In this document: positions 7,310-15,674 of the stretch, piece after piece
Layout of the letters: each line of letters begins with the position of its first letter
Position numbering within the stretch: the first letter of the stretch is position 1
Assembly (NCBI GenBank): GCA_945870425.1
Contig: CAMBSD010000006.1
Location: forward strand, 1 to 64,000
DNA from: Chitinophaga pinensis
Lineage (GTDB): Bacteria; Bacteroidota; Bacteroidia; UKL13-3
Direction: 5' to 3'
DNA: 64,000 bases
Made by a program: the position numbers and the translations under genes
The notes under the pieces: generated by a model
What the model saw: only the letters and a program-made list of their open reading frames with translations
Database searches by the model: none
What the model was told of the DNA's origin: nothing

Positions 7310-9265
7310 ATGAAACTTTCGGTTGTTATAGTAAACTACAATGTAAAATACTTTCTGGAGCAAGCGCTTCATAGTGTTCGCAAGGCCTGCCAAGGTTTGG
7401 ATGCCGAGGTTTTTGTGGTGGATAATAATTCTGTAGATGGTAGTTGTGATATGGTTCGTCTTAAGTTTCCAGAGGTAATCCTTATTGATAACAAAGAGAA
7501 TACAGGTTTTAGCAAAGCCAATAACCAAGCCATTCGTCAAGCCAAAGGAGATTATGTTTTGCTCTTAAACCCGGATACGGTGGCGGAGGAAGATTGCTTT
7601 AAAAAGGTTTGTGATTTTATGGATAGCACTCCTGATGCAGGTGGGTTGGGCGTGAAAATGATAGATGGAGCAGGTAAGTTTTTGCCTGAATCCAAAAGGG
7701 GATTACCTACTCCAGATGTGGCATTTTATAAAATTTTTGGATTGGCCTCACTTTTTCCTAAATCAAGAAAATTTGGTAAATACCATTTGGGTTTCCTTGA
7801 CCGCAATGAAGTACATTCAGTAGAAGTATTGGCTGGAGCATTTATGTTACTTCGCAAAAGTTTGCTTGATAAGATTGGTCTTTTAGATGAAGACTATTTT
7901 ATGTATGGTGAGGATATTGATTTGAGTTATCGCATAACCACATCAGGTTTTAAAAATTATTACTTCCCTCATACCACCATCATACATTATAAGGGAGAAA
8001 GCACTAAAAGAACAAGTGTTAACTATGTATTCACCTTCTATCATGCCATGATTATTTTTGCTAAGAAGCATTATAGTCAAAAGCATGCCAGAACATTCAG
8101 TTTTCTTATCAATTTTGCCATTTATGTGAGGGCTTTGGCAGCAGTAGTATTGGGTTTTGTGCGTAAAACTTTATTACCAACGCTTGATTTTGTGTTTATT
8201 CTTTCTGCGTTTTTACTCATCAAAAATTATTGGAGTGAGTACCGTTTTGAAAGTCAAACGGCTTATCCAAAAGAGGCCGTATGGTTGAATGGAATCGTGT
8301 ATACCTTACTTTGGATGTTTGGTCTTTTTGTGGCAGGTGCTTATCATAAACGAAAAACTTTTTTGAGTGTGTTAAAGGGCGTAACAGCAGGCACCGTTGC
8401 CATTGCAGTCTTTTATGCTTTTGTGGATGATGCCTATCGTTTTTCAAGGGCCTTGATAGTGCTTGGGGCTTCTGTGGCTGTATTGGTTAGTTATTTAGAT
8501 AGATTGCTCATTTATTTCTTAAGCTACAAGAAACTGAGTTTGGGCCTTGGAGGCGAATTGAAAACCATTATCGTGGGAAATATTAATGAAGTAAGTCGTG
8601 TGCAAGATTTATTGGTTAAAAGCAAGAGCCAAAGCGAATACATTGGTTTTGTTGGCATTGACGATAGCTCAGTGGATGATCATCATTTCTTAGGAAATAT
8701 TCAGCAATTGGCTGATTTGGTCGAAATCTATCGAATAGAGGAAATCATTTTTTGTAGTAAGGATTTATCAATCTCTCACATTATCGAATGGATGGGAAAG
8801 ATTGGTAGACCTGATATTATGTTTAAAATTGTGCCTGAAGAAAGTTTGTTTATCATAGGTAGTAATAGCAAAAATGCTCCTGGTGATTTTTATACCATCG
8901 AAATAAATCTATTGTTAAACAAACCTTTTGAACAACAGAAAAAACGCGTATTTGATATTGCCTTTAGCATCTTGGCTTTAGGGCTTTCACCTATTTTGGT
9001 ATTGTTTCAAAAGAAGCCTTTTCATTTCTTTAGCAATTGGTTTCAGGTACTATTGGGTCGCAAAACTTGGGTGGGTTATGCCAAAAGCGAAAATGTGAAA
9101 TTATTACCTCGTATAAAGGAGGGTGTATTGAGTCCTTTGGATAAAAACAGCAGGATTTTAAATGAAATCAGCATACAAAAATTAAACTTTTTATATGCCA
9201 AGGATTACTCCATTGAAAAGGATTTTATCATATTATTGAAATCTTTAAGAAGTTTAGGCAATTGA
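7310..9265 (+). CDS. GT2 glycosyltransferase fused to a degenerate sugar-phosphate transferase
   Basis: Residues 1-250 are a GT2 (GT-A fold) glycosyltransferase of the WbbL/rhamnosyltransferase type. It begins SVVIVNYNVKYFLEQAL, with NTGFSKANNQAI and the LLNPDT metal motif, then EDIDLSYRI near residue 204. Next come about four membrane helices (residues 270-400). A Rossmann-like segment (KTIIVGNINEVSRVQDLL) follows, resembling the N-terminal domain of WbaP/PglC polyisoprenyl-phosphate sugar transferases. Last is a helix KRVFDIAFSILALGLSPI that copies the start of their catalytic domain. The rest lacks the family's catalytic Asp-Glu region, so this half is probably not catalytic. Likely role: membrane-anchored transferase in cell-surface polysaccharide synthesis. 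Confidence 0.85.
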   Translation: MKLSVVIVNYNVKYFLEQALHSVRKACQGLDAEVFVVDNNSVDGSCDMVRLKFPEVILIDNKENTGFSKANNQAIRQAKGDYVLLLNPDTVAEEDCFKKVCDFMDSTPDAGGLGVKMIDGAGKFLPESKRGLPTPDVAFYKIFGLASLFPKSRKFGKYHLGFLDRNEVHSVEVLAGAFMLLRKSLLDKIGLLDEDYFMYGEDIDLSYRITTSGFKNYYFPHTTIIHYKGESTKRTSVNYVFTFYHAMIIFAKKHYSQKHARTFSFLINFAIYVRALAAVVLGFVRKTLLPTLDFVFILSAFLLIKNYWSEYRFESQTAYPKEAVWLNGIVYTLLWMFGLFVAGAYHKRKTFLSVLKGVTAGTVAIAVFYAFVDDAYRFSRALIVLGASVAVLVSYLDRLLIYFLSYKKLSLGLGGELKTIIVGNINEVSRVQDLLVKSKSQSEYIGFVGIDDSSVDDHHFLGNIQQLADLVEIYRIEEIIFCSKDLSISHIIEWMGKIGRPDIMFKIVPEESLFIIGSNSKNAPGDFYTIEINLLLNKPFEQQKKRVFDIAFSILALGLSPILVLFQKKPFHFFSNWFQVLLGRKTWVGYAKSENVKLLPRIKEGVLSPLDKNSRILNEISIQKLNFLYAKDYSIEKDFIILLKSLRSLGN

Positions 9266-9281
9266 TAATCAGATAATTTTA

Positions 9282-9289
9282 TATATTTG
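9282..9289 (+). promoter_or_regulatory. -7 element TATATTTG of the lipoprotein gene
   Basis: TATATTTG matches the Bacteroidota -7 consensus. A TTG at 9262-9264 lies 17 bases upstream as a possible -33. It would give an untranslated leader of about 55 bases before the ATG at 9351. Confidence 0.45.
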
Positions 9290-9350
9290 TTTCTATGTAT
9301 TAAACCTTTGTATTCATGTTACATCATAACATTACTAAACCAATAAAAAT

Positions 9351-10160
9351 ATGAAAAAGTTACTTCAATTAAGTTTAATAGCGGCATTGGCCCTATCGCT
9401 TAGCGTTACAGGATGTAAAAAGAAATCATCTGAAGAAACAGACACAGATACGCAAACTAGCCAAAATCAAAATGCATTGGAAAATGATTTTGACCAAGTC
9501 TCTTCACAAGTTGACAATGCTGCCAATAGCAATGGTTTGAAAAAAGCGGGACCAGTAATTACAATAGATACTGTAAATTCAACCCGCAAAATGACTGTTG
9601 ACTATGGAACTGGTACTTTATGTGATGATGGCAAAATGAGGAGCGGTAAAATATTGGTTACTTGGACTGGTAAATTCCGCGACCAAGGAACAACCAAAAG
9701 CATAGCTTTCGAGAACTTTGTACAAAATGGAAATGCGGTAGACAATAGTAGTACCAAGACTATTCAAAACATGGGCCGTGATGCGAATAACCGCATGTAT
9801 TGGAATATCAGTGTAAATGCAACAGTGGCATTGGCAAATGGTTCAACCATCGAGTGGCAATCAACTCGCACCAGAACATGGATAGCGGGTGAAAGCACCC
9901 CAACTGTTTGGAATGACGACAAATACCAAATTACTGGAACAACTACAGGTATTAACAAAAAAGGTCTTAACTATACTTGTACCATAACTACTCCATTAAC
10001 TGTTGACTTAAGCTGCGATAAACGCAGAATTACAGCAGGTGTGATAGAAATGAAACCAGAAGGTAAATTGACAAGAACCATTGATTATGGGAGTGGAGAA
10101 TGCGATGGAACGGTTACTGTTAGTATTGGAGGAAGAACCTACAGCATAACCAGGTTGTAA
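9351..10160 (+). CDS. putative lipoprotein of unknown function
   Basis: A 269-residue protein with a lipoprotein signal peptide (lipobox LSVTGC, lipidated Cys about residue 22). An acidic, Q/N-rich linker of about 35 residues follows, then a beta-rich domain. The domain carries two related motifs, VDYGTGTLCDDGK (about residues 83-95) and IDYGSGECDG (about 244-253), each with a cysteine, which suggests internal duplication or a disulfide. I recognise this as a recurrent Bacteroidota lipoprotein type but know no function. It is monocistronic, with its own promoter-like element and a strong terminator. Probably envelope-anchored facing the periplasm or outside. Confidence 0.8.
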   Translation: MKKLLQLSLIAALALSLSVTGCKKKSSEETDTDTQTSQNQNALENDFDQVSSQVDNAANSNGLKKAGPVITIDTVNSTRKMTVDYGTGTLCDDGKMRSGKILVTWTGKFRDQGTTKSIAFENFVQNGNAVDNSSTKTIQNMGRDANNRMYWNISVNATVALANGSTIEWQSTRTRTWIAGESTPTVWNDDKYQITGTTTGINKKGLNYTCTITTPLTVDLSCDKRRITAGVIEMKPEGKLTRTIDYGSGECDGTVTVSIGGRTYSITRL

Positions 10161-10180
10161 GATATTTTTTGAAATGATCT

Positions 10181-10210
10181 AAAGGCTGTCTCGTAAGGGC
10201 AGCCTTTTTT
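10181..10210 (+). terminator. rho-independent terminator of the lipoprotein gene
   Basis: A 10-bp stem, AAAGGCTGTC / GGCAGCCTTT with one G-T wobble and a 6-base loop, runs into a T-run. It starts 21 bases after the stop codon. Confidence 0.8.
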
Positions 10211-10239
10211 TATGCAAAAATCAGTAGATTTCTTTCAAA

Positions 10240-10335
10240 ATTGATTGTCTTTGCGAATCATGATGCATCGGGATGAATCAATCTCTCAAAAAATCAGATG
10301 GCTTCGTGCCTCGTCATGACGCAATAGAAACGCAA
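10240..10335. repeat. possible degenerate intergenic repeat
   Basis: The gap between convergent genes contains ATTGATT (10240-10246) paired with AATCAAT (10276-10282). It then has a GGCTTCGTGCCTCGTCATGACGC stretch in two parts (GGCTTCGTGCCTCG, TCATGACGC) of the kind often scattered between Bacteroidota genes. No coding potential is seen. Repeat status needs genome-wide counts. Confidence 0.3.
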
Positions 10336-10351
10336 TAATTATGATCATGTT

Positions 10352-11050
10352 TTAATAAACAAACTGATCTCGAATGCCTTGTTCCAAGGCTGTCCATTTG
10401 CCTGTTTTGAAGCTAATGGTTTTTAAGCAATCATTGGTCCAGGTATTGCAAGTGTGAAGGAGGTTAAACGATTTTGACGAATCATAAATTCTTTCAGCAC
10501 CTCTATAGGAGCCCAAAGCAAGCGGGATCAATTTACTGCCGTCATTTTGTTTGAAGCTAGATTTAATGAAGGATACCAATTTGGAATATTGTTCCTTGCT
10601 CAAATATATTTTTCGACAAAACCTTCTTTTAAAAGGGTATTCACCTTCCACGCCCACATGCATAATGCCCGAACCTAAGCCTAATCCAGATTTGATGGTG
10701 GTGCCATAGTTCATCACCTGCCAACTGTGGTTTTGCAGGTAAAAATCCTTTTCGGCAAAGCCAAAGCTAATAAATGGGGCTTTTTCTATTTCGCCTCCAA
10801 AATCATCATTATTGATATAATCGGTCCAATTGCAGATTTCATTTTTTGTAGGCAGAATGATATCTGTGTGCATGCCATCACCCCCCACATACATCAAAAT
10901 ACCCGTAGTTCTAATGAGTCTGTCGTTGTTTATGGTCATTAAAGGCAAAATCAAACACAGCAAAAAGTAAAAAAGTCCAAGAGAAATAAGGCCTATAACG
11001 CTTTTCACCACAATTTGAATGATGCGAATATGTAGGGGAAGATGCGACAT
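10352..11050 (-). CDS. TIGR02117 (DUF2459) family protein
   Basis: A 232-residue protein with one N-terminal membrane helix (about residues 15-40) and a periplasmic domain. The domain shows GDGMHTDIILP (about residues 58-68), GFAEKDFYL, GLGSGIMHVGVEG and a C-terminal HTCNTWTNDCLK segment. These are the characteristic His and Cys-Asn-Thr-Trp positions of the TIGR02117 (DUF2459) family, for which no biochemical role is established. The fold is suspected to be papain-like because of the Cys/His arrangement; that is inference. The gene is divergent from the pseudouridine synthase. Confidence 0.75.
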   Translation of the reverse strand: MSHLPLHIRIIQIVVKSVIGLISLGLFYFLLCLILPLMTINNDRLIRTTGILMYVGGDGMHTDIILPTKNEICNWTDYINNDDFGGEIEKAPFISFGFAEKDFYLQNHSWQVMNYGTTIKSGLGLGSGIMHVGVEGEYPFKRRFCRKIYLSKEQYSKLVSFIKSSFKQNDGSKLIPLALGSYRGAERIYDSSKSFNLLHTCNTWTNDCLKTISFKTGKWTALEQGIRDQFVY

Positions 11051-11086
11051 CTTAAACTTATATTATTGATTTACAAAAATGCAAAG

Positions 11087-11094
11087 TACCTTTG
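11087..11094 (+). promoter_or_regulatory. -7 element TACCTTTG of the pseudouridine synthase gene
   Basis: TACCTTTG matches TAnnTTTG, with a TTG at 11066-11068 eighteen bases upstream as -33. Transcription would begin near 11100. The upstream ATG at 11079 therefore could not be the start, and 11106 is favoured. Confidence 0.55.
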
Positions 11095-11105
11095 TTGCAA
11101 GTATT

Positions 11106-12638
11106 ATGCAACGAAAAAATAACAACAAGGGAAAATTTGGCTCAGATGCACCTAAGCAAACACGTGCAAACAGCAGCAAATCTTCAGCACCTTCAAGCCG
11201 TTTTGGCAAAAGAACACCTGCAAAAAAAACAAGCGGCAACAGCCGATTTAACAAGTCTGATAGTGGAGATTTTGGTGTAGAAAGAGAATTTAAAAAGCCA
11301 GTAAGTCGCACAAAGTCATTTGATAGCGATAGACCAAAGACCAGAGCGTCTAAATTTGATGATAAATCTTCATCAAGCGAAAATAGATACAAAAAGCCTG
11401 CAACCGAAAGAGGCAGATTTGCTAAAAGCGATGACAAACCAAGGTTTGGAGCAGATAGAGAAAAAAAATCGACTTATAGCCGTGGCGCTAAATCTGAAAA
11501 TACTGGAACAAGCTTCCGTAAGTTTGATGATAAAGACAAAGGAGGAAGTAGGAAGTATGGCAAATCGTTAAGCGAAGGTAAACTGAGATTTGCTAAGCGC
11601 GATGACAAGCCTTCGAGATTTGATGACAGTGACTCAGCAAGCGAGAACAAATACAGAAAATCAACCACAGGCAAATTTAGCAAACGTGATGAAAAGCCTG
11701 CTTCAAGAAGTAAATTCAGCAGAGCTGCCGATGATGACAAAAAATCGAATTCAGATAGACCTTTTACCAAAGCTACCAGAACATCAAAATTTGATTCTAA
11801 AGATTCAAAACCACGCACAAGTAAGTTTGACGACAAACGTGAGTCGAAGGGAAAAGACAGAGAAGTAAAAAACGACAAGAGCAAAAGAACTGAAAAAGAA
11901 GATTTGAGCTTGGGTGGAGAATTGAGGTTGAACCGTTATTTAAGCAATGCGGGTGTGGCTTCAAGGCGCGAAGCGGATGATTTGATTGGTGCAGGCTTAG
12001 TTTCGGTAAATGGAAAAGTGGTAACTGAAATGGGTTACAAAGTGGAGCCTAATGATGATGTAAGATACAATGGACAAAGACTTTCCATTGAACAAAAAGT
12101 ATATATTCTATTAAATAAACCAAAAGACGCTATTACTACAAATGATGATCCTGAAGGTAGAAATACCGTAATGGACATTTTTGAAGGTCAAATGAAAGAG
12201 CGTATATACCCTGTTGGTAGATTGGATAGAAACACGACTGGTGTTTTGCTTTTGACCAATGATGGTGAGCTTGCCCAAAGGTTGATGCACCCTAAATATG
12301 AGGTGAAAAAAGTTTACAAAGCCACTTTGAATAAAGCCTTCAAAAAAACCGATTTGTTTAACCTAGTTAACAATGGCGTTGATTTAGAAGATGGACATAT
12401 CCAACCAGATGGTGTAGCTATTCCGAATCCTAACGATAAGACGGTTGTAGGTATTGAAATACACAGCGGTAGAAATCGTATTATCCATAGAATGTTTGAA
12501 GCGATGGGTTATGTGGTAGATAAGCTAGATAGAATTTCTTATGCTGATATTACCCGCAGTGGGCTGGATAGAGGTCATTGGAGACATCTAAATGATAAAG
12601 AACTTAAAGGGTTAAAACGTAAGTTGAAACTTAGCTAA
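11106..12638 (+). CDS. RsuA/RluB-type rRNA pseudouridine synthase with long basic N-terminal tail
   Basis: The last 235 residues form a normal RsuA/RluB/RluE enzyme. An S4 RNA-binding domain (RLNRYLSNAGVASRREAD) precedes the synthase domain with the catalytic-Asp motif VGRLDRNTTGVLLLTNDG and the late HSGRNRIIHRMFE. It isomerises a uridine in ribosomal RNA. The first 270 or so residues are low-complexity, rich in Lys, Arg, Ser and Asp, with repeated RF(A/S)K(S/R)D(D/E)KP and SKFDDK units. This is probably a disordered RNA- or ribosome-binding tail. The start at 11106 (MQRKNNNKG) is preferred over 11079 because a promoter -7 element overlaps the codons between them. Confidence 0.9.
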   Translation: MQRKNNNKGKFGSDAPKQTRANSSKSSAPSSRFGKRTPAKKTSGNSRFNKSDSGDFGVEREFKKPVSRTKSFDSDRPKTRASKFDDKSSSSENRYKKPATERGRFAKSDDKPRFGADREKKSTYSRGAKSENTGTSFRKFDDKDKGGSRKYGKSLSEGKLRFAKRDDKPSRFDDSDSASENKYRKSTTGKFSKRDEKPASRSKFSRAADDDKKSNSDRPFTKATRTSKFDSKDSKPRTSKFDDKRESKGKDREVKNDKSKRTEKEDLSLGGELRLNRYLSNAGVASRREADDLIGAGLVSVNGKVVTEMGYKVEPNDDVRYNGQRLSIEQKVYILLNKPKDAITTNDDPEGRNTVMDIFEGQMKERIYPVGRLDRNTTGVLLLTNDGELAQRLMHPKYEVKKVYKATLNKAFKKTDLFNLVNNGVDLEDGHIQPDGVAIPNPNDKTVVGIEIHSGRNRIIHRMFEAMGYVVDKLDRISYADITRSGLDRGHWRHLNDKELKGLKRKLKLS

Positions 12639-12679
12639 TCACATAGCTGCTTAATTTCTAATCATACAATCATAATTTT

Positions 12680-12687
12680 TATATTCG
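12680..12687 (+). promoter_or_regulatory. candidate -7 element TATATTCG before the ABC transporter
   Basis: The same octamer as upstream of purD and the glycosyltransferase, 19 bases before the ATG at 12707. Confidence 0.35.
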
Positions 12688-12706
12688 TAGCTTATTTAGC
12701 GCAATA

Positions 12707-14530
12707 ATGAAAGGATACCTTCAATTTTTAAAATATGCAAAGCCCTACAAAGCTCTTGCAGCTTTAAATATTTTATGTAATATTCTCTCTATCATATTTG
12801 GTTTGTTTTCTATCACTTTGATTATTCCTTTCTTGGGATTGCTTTTTGATAAAACTAAACTGGTATATGTAAAGCCAGAATTGACGCTTAGCTTCGATTC
12901 AGTTAAGAATTATTTCTCATATTACATCTCAGGAGTGATACAAACAGAGGGCGCTGAAACTGCTCTCTTATACATTTGTGGCATGGTGGTATTCATGATT
13001 TTGTTGAAGAATTTATTTCGCTATTTAGCCCTCTATTTCATGGTTCCATTGCGCAACTATGTGGTGAGTGATTTAAGAGAAAAACTTTATCAGCACATTA
13101 TCATTTTGCCTTTGTCTTATTTCAGTGAAGAGAAAAAAGGCGATTTGATAAGCCGCATGACAAGTGATATCATGCAAGTAGAAGTGGCTATCATGAGTTC
13201 ATTAGAAGCATTGTTTAAAGAACCTTTAACCATTGTGTTTTACCTAAGCATGCTCATTTGGATGAGCCCTATGCTGACATTAATAGTATTTTTATCACTT
13301 CCTGTTTCTGCTCTGTTTTTAGGTAGAGTTGGTAGAATATTAAAAAAACTATCTCAACGTGGTCAAAGCAAATTTGGTGAGTTGGTATCCCTTTTTGAAG
13401 AGACTTTGATGGGAGTGCGAGTTATTAAAGCATTCAACTCTCAAGAGTTTTTTATGGCTCGTTTCAAAAAGTATAATGAGCAATATACACGCATCAACAT
13501 TGCTTCAAACCGCACAGGTGATGGTGCATCGCCTATCAGCGAAACCATCAGTGTGGGCATGCTTGCCCTTATTTTATGGATTGGTGGCAAAATGGTTATC
13601 AATGGTGATTCGAATATTGATGCTGAAATATTTATTGGATATATTGGTATTTTCTCTCAATTGTTATCGCCTTCAAAAGCTTTTTCAACGGCTTACAGTT
13701 CTATGCAAAAAGGTAGGGCTTCGCTAAATAGAATTGAAGAAGTACTTCAAAGTGAAGAGGTGATTACCCATGTTGATAATCCTATTTCTATCCAACATTT
13801 TAACAAGAACATTGAGTTTAAAAACGTAAGTTTTAAATATGCCGATGAGTATGTTTTAAAGAATATAAACTTAACCATTGAAAAAGGCAAAACCATTGCT
13901 TTGGTTGGTCCTTCAGGAAGTGGTAAATCTACCTTGAGTGATTTGGTGCCTCGTTTCTATGACCCTATTGAAGGGGAGGTAATGATTGATGGTATAAACA
14001 TAAAAGAGTATAAAATCCTTGAATTGCGTGGCTTAATGGGAATTGTAACACAAGAATCTATTTTGTTTAACGATACCATTTATAACAACATTGCCTTTGG
14101 TAAATTGAATGTGGGTCAAGAACAAATAGAATTGGCAGCTAAAACAGCCAATGCACATCAATTTATTATGGATACCGACAATGGCTACCAAACCAATATT
14201 GGCGACAGTGGTAATAAACTCAGCGGTGGACAAAGACAAAGGATAAGCATTGCACGTGCAGTAAATACCAACCCTGATATTTTGATTTTAGATGAAGCTA
14301 CTTCAGCCCTTGATACAGGTAGTGAACGTGTGGTGCAAGAGGCTTTGGCCAATGTAATGAAAAACCGCACCACCATTGTGATTGCACATCGTTTAAGCAC
14401 CATACAAAATGCAGATTTGATTGTGGTGTTAGACAAAGGAAGAATTGTGCAACAAGGCACCCACAATGAATTAATCAACCAAGAAGGTATGTACAAAGAG
14501 CTTAACAAAATGCAGCAATTGGCTGAGTAA
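12707..14530 (+). CDS. ABC exporter, fused permease and ATPase, MsbA-like
   Basis: A 607-residue half-transporter of type IV exporter design. An N-terminal transmembrane domain with about six helices (residues 15-320) is followed by a nucleotide-binding domain from about 350. Visible ATPase motifs are Walker A GPSGSGKST (about residues 401-409), signature LSGGQRQR (about 505-512), Walker B ILILDEATSALD (about 525-536) and the switch His in AHRLST. It works as a homodimer or with a similar partner in the inner membrane. MsbA-type lipid or lipid-A flipping is the likeliest role, but substrate is not determined by sequence. Confidence 0.9.
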   Translation: MKGYLQFLKYAKPYKALAALNILCNILSIIFGLFSITLIIPFLGLLFDKTKLVYVKPELTLSFDSVKNYFSYYISGVIQTEGAETALLYICGMVVFMILLKNLFRYLALYFMVPLRNYVVSDLREKLYQHIIILPLSYFSEEKKGDLISRMTSDIMQVEVAIMSSLEALFKEPLTIVFYLSMLIWMSPMLTLIVFLSLPVSALFLGRVGRILKKLSQRGQSKFGELVSLFEETLMGVRVIKAFNSQEFFMARFKKYNEQYTRINIASNRTGDGASPISETISVGMLALILWIGGKMVINGDSNIDAEIFIGYIGIFSQLLSPSKAFSTAYSSMQKGRASLNRIEEVLQSEEVITHVDNPISIQHFNKNIEFKNVSFKYADEYVLKNINLTIEKGKTIALVGPSGSGKSTLSDLVPRFYDPIEGEVMIDGINIKEYKILELRGLMGIVTQESILFNDTIYNNIAFGKLNVGQEQIELAAKTANAHQFIMDTDNGYQTNIGDSGNKLSGGQRQRISIARAVNTNPDILILDEATSALDTGSERVVQEALANVMKNRTTIVIAHRLSTIQNADLIVVLDKGRIVQQGTHNELINQEGMYKELNKMQQLAE

Positions 14531-14550
14531 ATTAAATTCTAAATCTTTTT

Positions 14551-14670
14551 GTGAGGTAGGGTGTTGCCAACTTCCACTTGAATTATGTCGGGAAGTAATT
14601 CCCGACAACACCCAAACGATGCTTCGTCATTATTCAATTTTTGAAGTGTGGTCGGGTGTTACCACCCGAC
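14551..14670. repeat. REP-like element with two GTCGGG hairpins
   Basis: Hairpin 1 is GTCGGGAA (14587-14594), loop GTAA, TTCCCGAC (14599-14606). Hairpin 2 is GTCGGGTG (14651-14658), loop TTAC, CACCCGAC (14663-14670). An outer pair GGGTGTTG (14559-14566) and CAACACCC (14606-14613) abuts hairpin 1, giving a branched structure. Neither hairpin is followed by a T-run. A related fragment begins at 15548, beyond the next gene. Confidence 0.6.
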
Positions 14671-14727
14671 TCTCGAATAGCTCCCCAACAAGAAACTAAC
14701 AACATTTTCGCATTTCCAATATTTAAA

Positions 14728-14735
14728 TAGATTTG
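14728..14735 (+). promoter_or_regulatory. -7 element TAGATTTG
   Basis: An exact TAnnTTTG octamer six bases before the ATG at 14742, predicting an almost leaderless mRNA. It also overlaps the upstream in-frame TTG at 14733, so that codon is not the start. Confidence 0.5.
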
Positions 14736-14741
14736 TATCTC

Positions 14742-15500
14742 ATGGATTTTATAACAGAGTTAAAATATAGAAACGAAGTGCTTTTCTATTTTGGTTTGGC
14801 TAACTTGATAGCAGCCATTGTATTTCTTGTGTTGGCTTACACCACATCCAATATGATAAGTGGGGTCAATGCTTGGTTCAAGCCCTTTAAATTTGCCATA
14901 TCAACAACCTTGTATTGTTGGTCTATGCTCTGGTATTGCTATTATTTGCCAAATTTTGATACCAAATTATTCAATTGGACTATCATAATAACCCTTGGTT
15001 TTGAAGTGGCCTATATTGCTTTTAGAGCAGGGAGAAACGAATTATCTCATTTCAATATTGCTACACCCATCGCAAGCTTTTTGTTTTCATTAATGGCCAT
15101 TGCTGCCACCATTGCCACCCTTTACACAGCTTATGTGGCTTTTCTATTTAGTGTCAATACGTTTCCAAGCTTACCTTCTTATTATATTTGGGCTATAAGA
15201 CTGGGTTTGATTTTATTTGTAGTTTTTGCTTTTGAAGGATTTGCTATGGGAGCTAGGATGTCACATTCGGTAGGTGGTTCAGATGATTCTTTAGGTATTC
15301 CTATTTTTAATTGGAGTAAAAAGTTTGGCGATTTGCGTATCGCCCATTTTATAGGAATGCATGCCCTGCAAGTATTACCCTTGATTTCATATTACTTTCT
15401 TAAAAATACCAAGTTCACCATTTTCATAGCTGCACTATATGCATTTCTAGCGTTGCATACGCTTATTCAAGCATTGAAAGGGAAATCTTTTTTTGCATAG
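14742..15500 (+). CDS. seven-helix membrane protein of unknown function
   Basis: A 252-residue protein with about seven hydrophobic helices spread over its whole length and short loops. Charged loop features include INSGVNAWFKPFKFAIST-like residues (here SGVNAWFKPFKFAIST, about 37-52) and RMSHSVGGSDDSLG (about 171-184). Late in the chain it has FGDLRIAHFIGMHALQVLP, with two histidines in a membrane segment that could be ligands. I do not recognise a characterised family. The gene is monocistronic, flanked on both sides by REP-like sequence. Start at 14742 was chosen because a -7 element overlaps the more upstream TTG. Confidence 0.7.
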   Translation: MDFITELKYRNEVLFYFGLANLIAAIVFLVLAYTTSNMISGVNAWFKPFKFAISTTLYCWSMLWYCYYLPNFDTKLFNWTIIITLGFEVAYIAFRAGRNELSHFNIATPIASFLFSLMAIAATIATLYTAYVAFLFSVNTFPSLPSYYIWAIRLGLILFVVFAFEGFAMGARMSHSVGGSDDSLGIPIFNWSKKFGDLRIAHFIGMHALQVLPLISYYFLKNTKFTIFIAALYAFLALHTLIQALKGKSFFA

Positions 15501-15547
15501 GTTAAGATTTGTTCTTGAATTAATTTTCAAATAAAATCTACTTTCAA

Positions 15548-15592
15548 GTGAGGTCGGTTTTTGCCAAATGACATTTAAAATTTCACCTTGAA
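15548..15592. repeat. diverged partial copy of the 14551 repeat
   Basis: GTGAGGTCGGTTTTTGCCAA (15548-15567) resembles GTGAGGTAGGGTGTTGCCAA at 14551-14570. A CACTTG/CACCTTG-like end follows in both. This copy lacks the GTCGGG hairpins. Confidence 0.35.
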
Positions 15593-15606
15593 ACTAAGAA
15601 AATAGA

Positions 15607-15635
15607 AAAGCCCTTCTACATAGCAAAAGGGCTTT
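15607..15635 (-). terminator. terminator between convergent genes
   Basis: A 9-bp perfect stem, AAAGCCCTT (15607-15615) with AAGGGCTTT (15627-15635), lies 40 bases beyond the TonB-protein stop. T-rich but interrupted tracts occur on both sides, so it may act in both directions. Confidence 0.6.
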
Positions 15636-15674
15636 GGGTTTAATTGATTGGATGTTTTCTTTTTCTCTTTCTGT

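Noticed and set aside
11063-11884. Long reading frames on both strands over the start of the pseudouridine synthase gene
   Set aside because: They come from the low-complexity Lys/Arg/Ser/Asp coding sequence read in other frames. They have no signal, motif or separate promoter.
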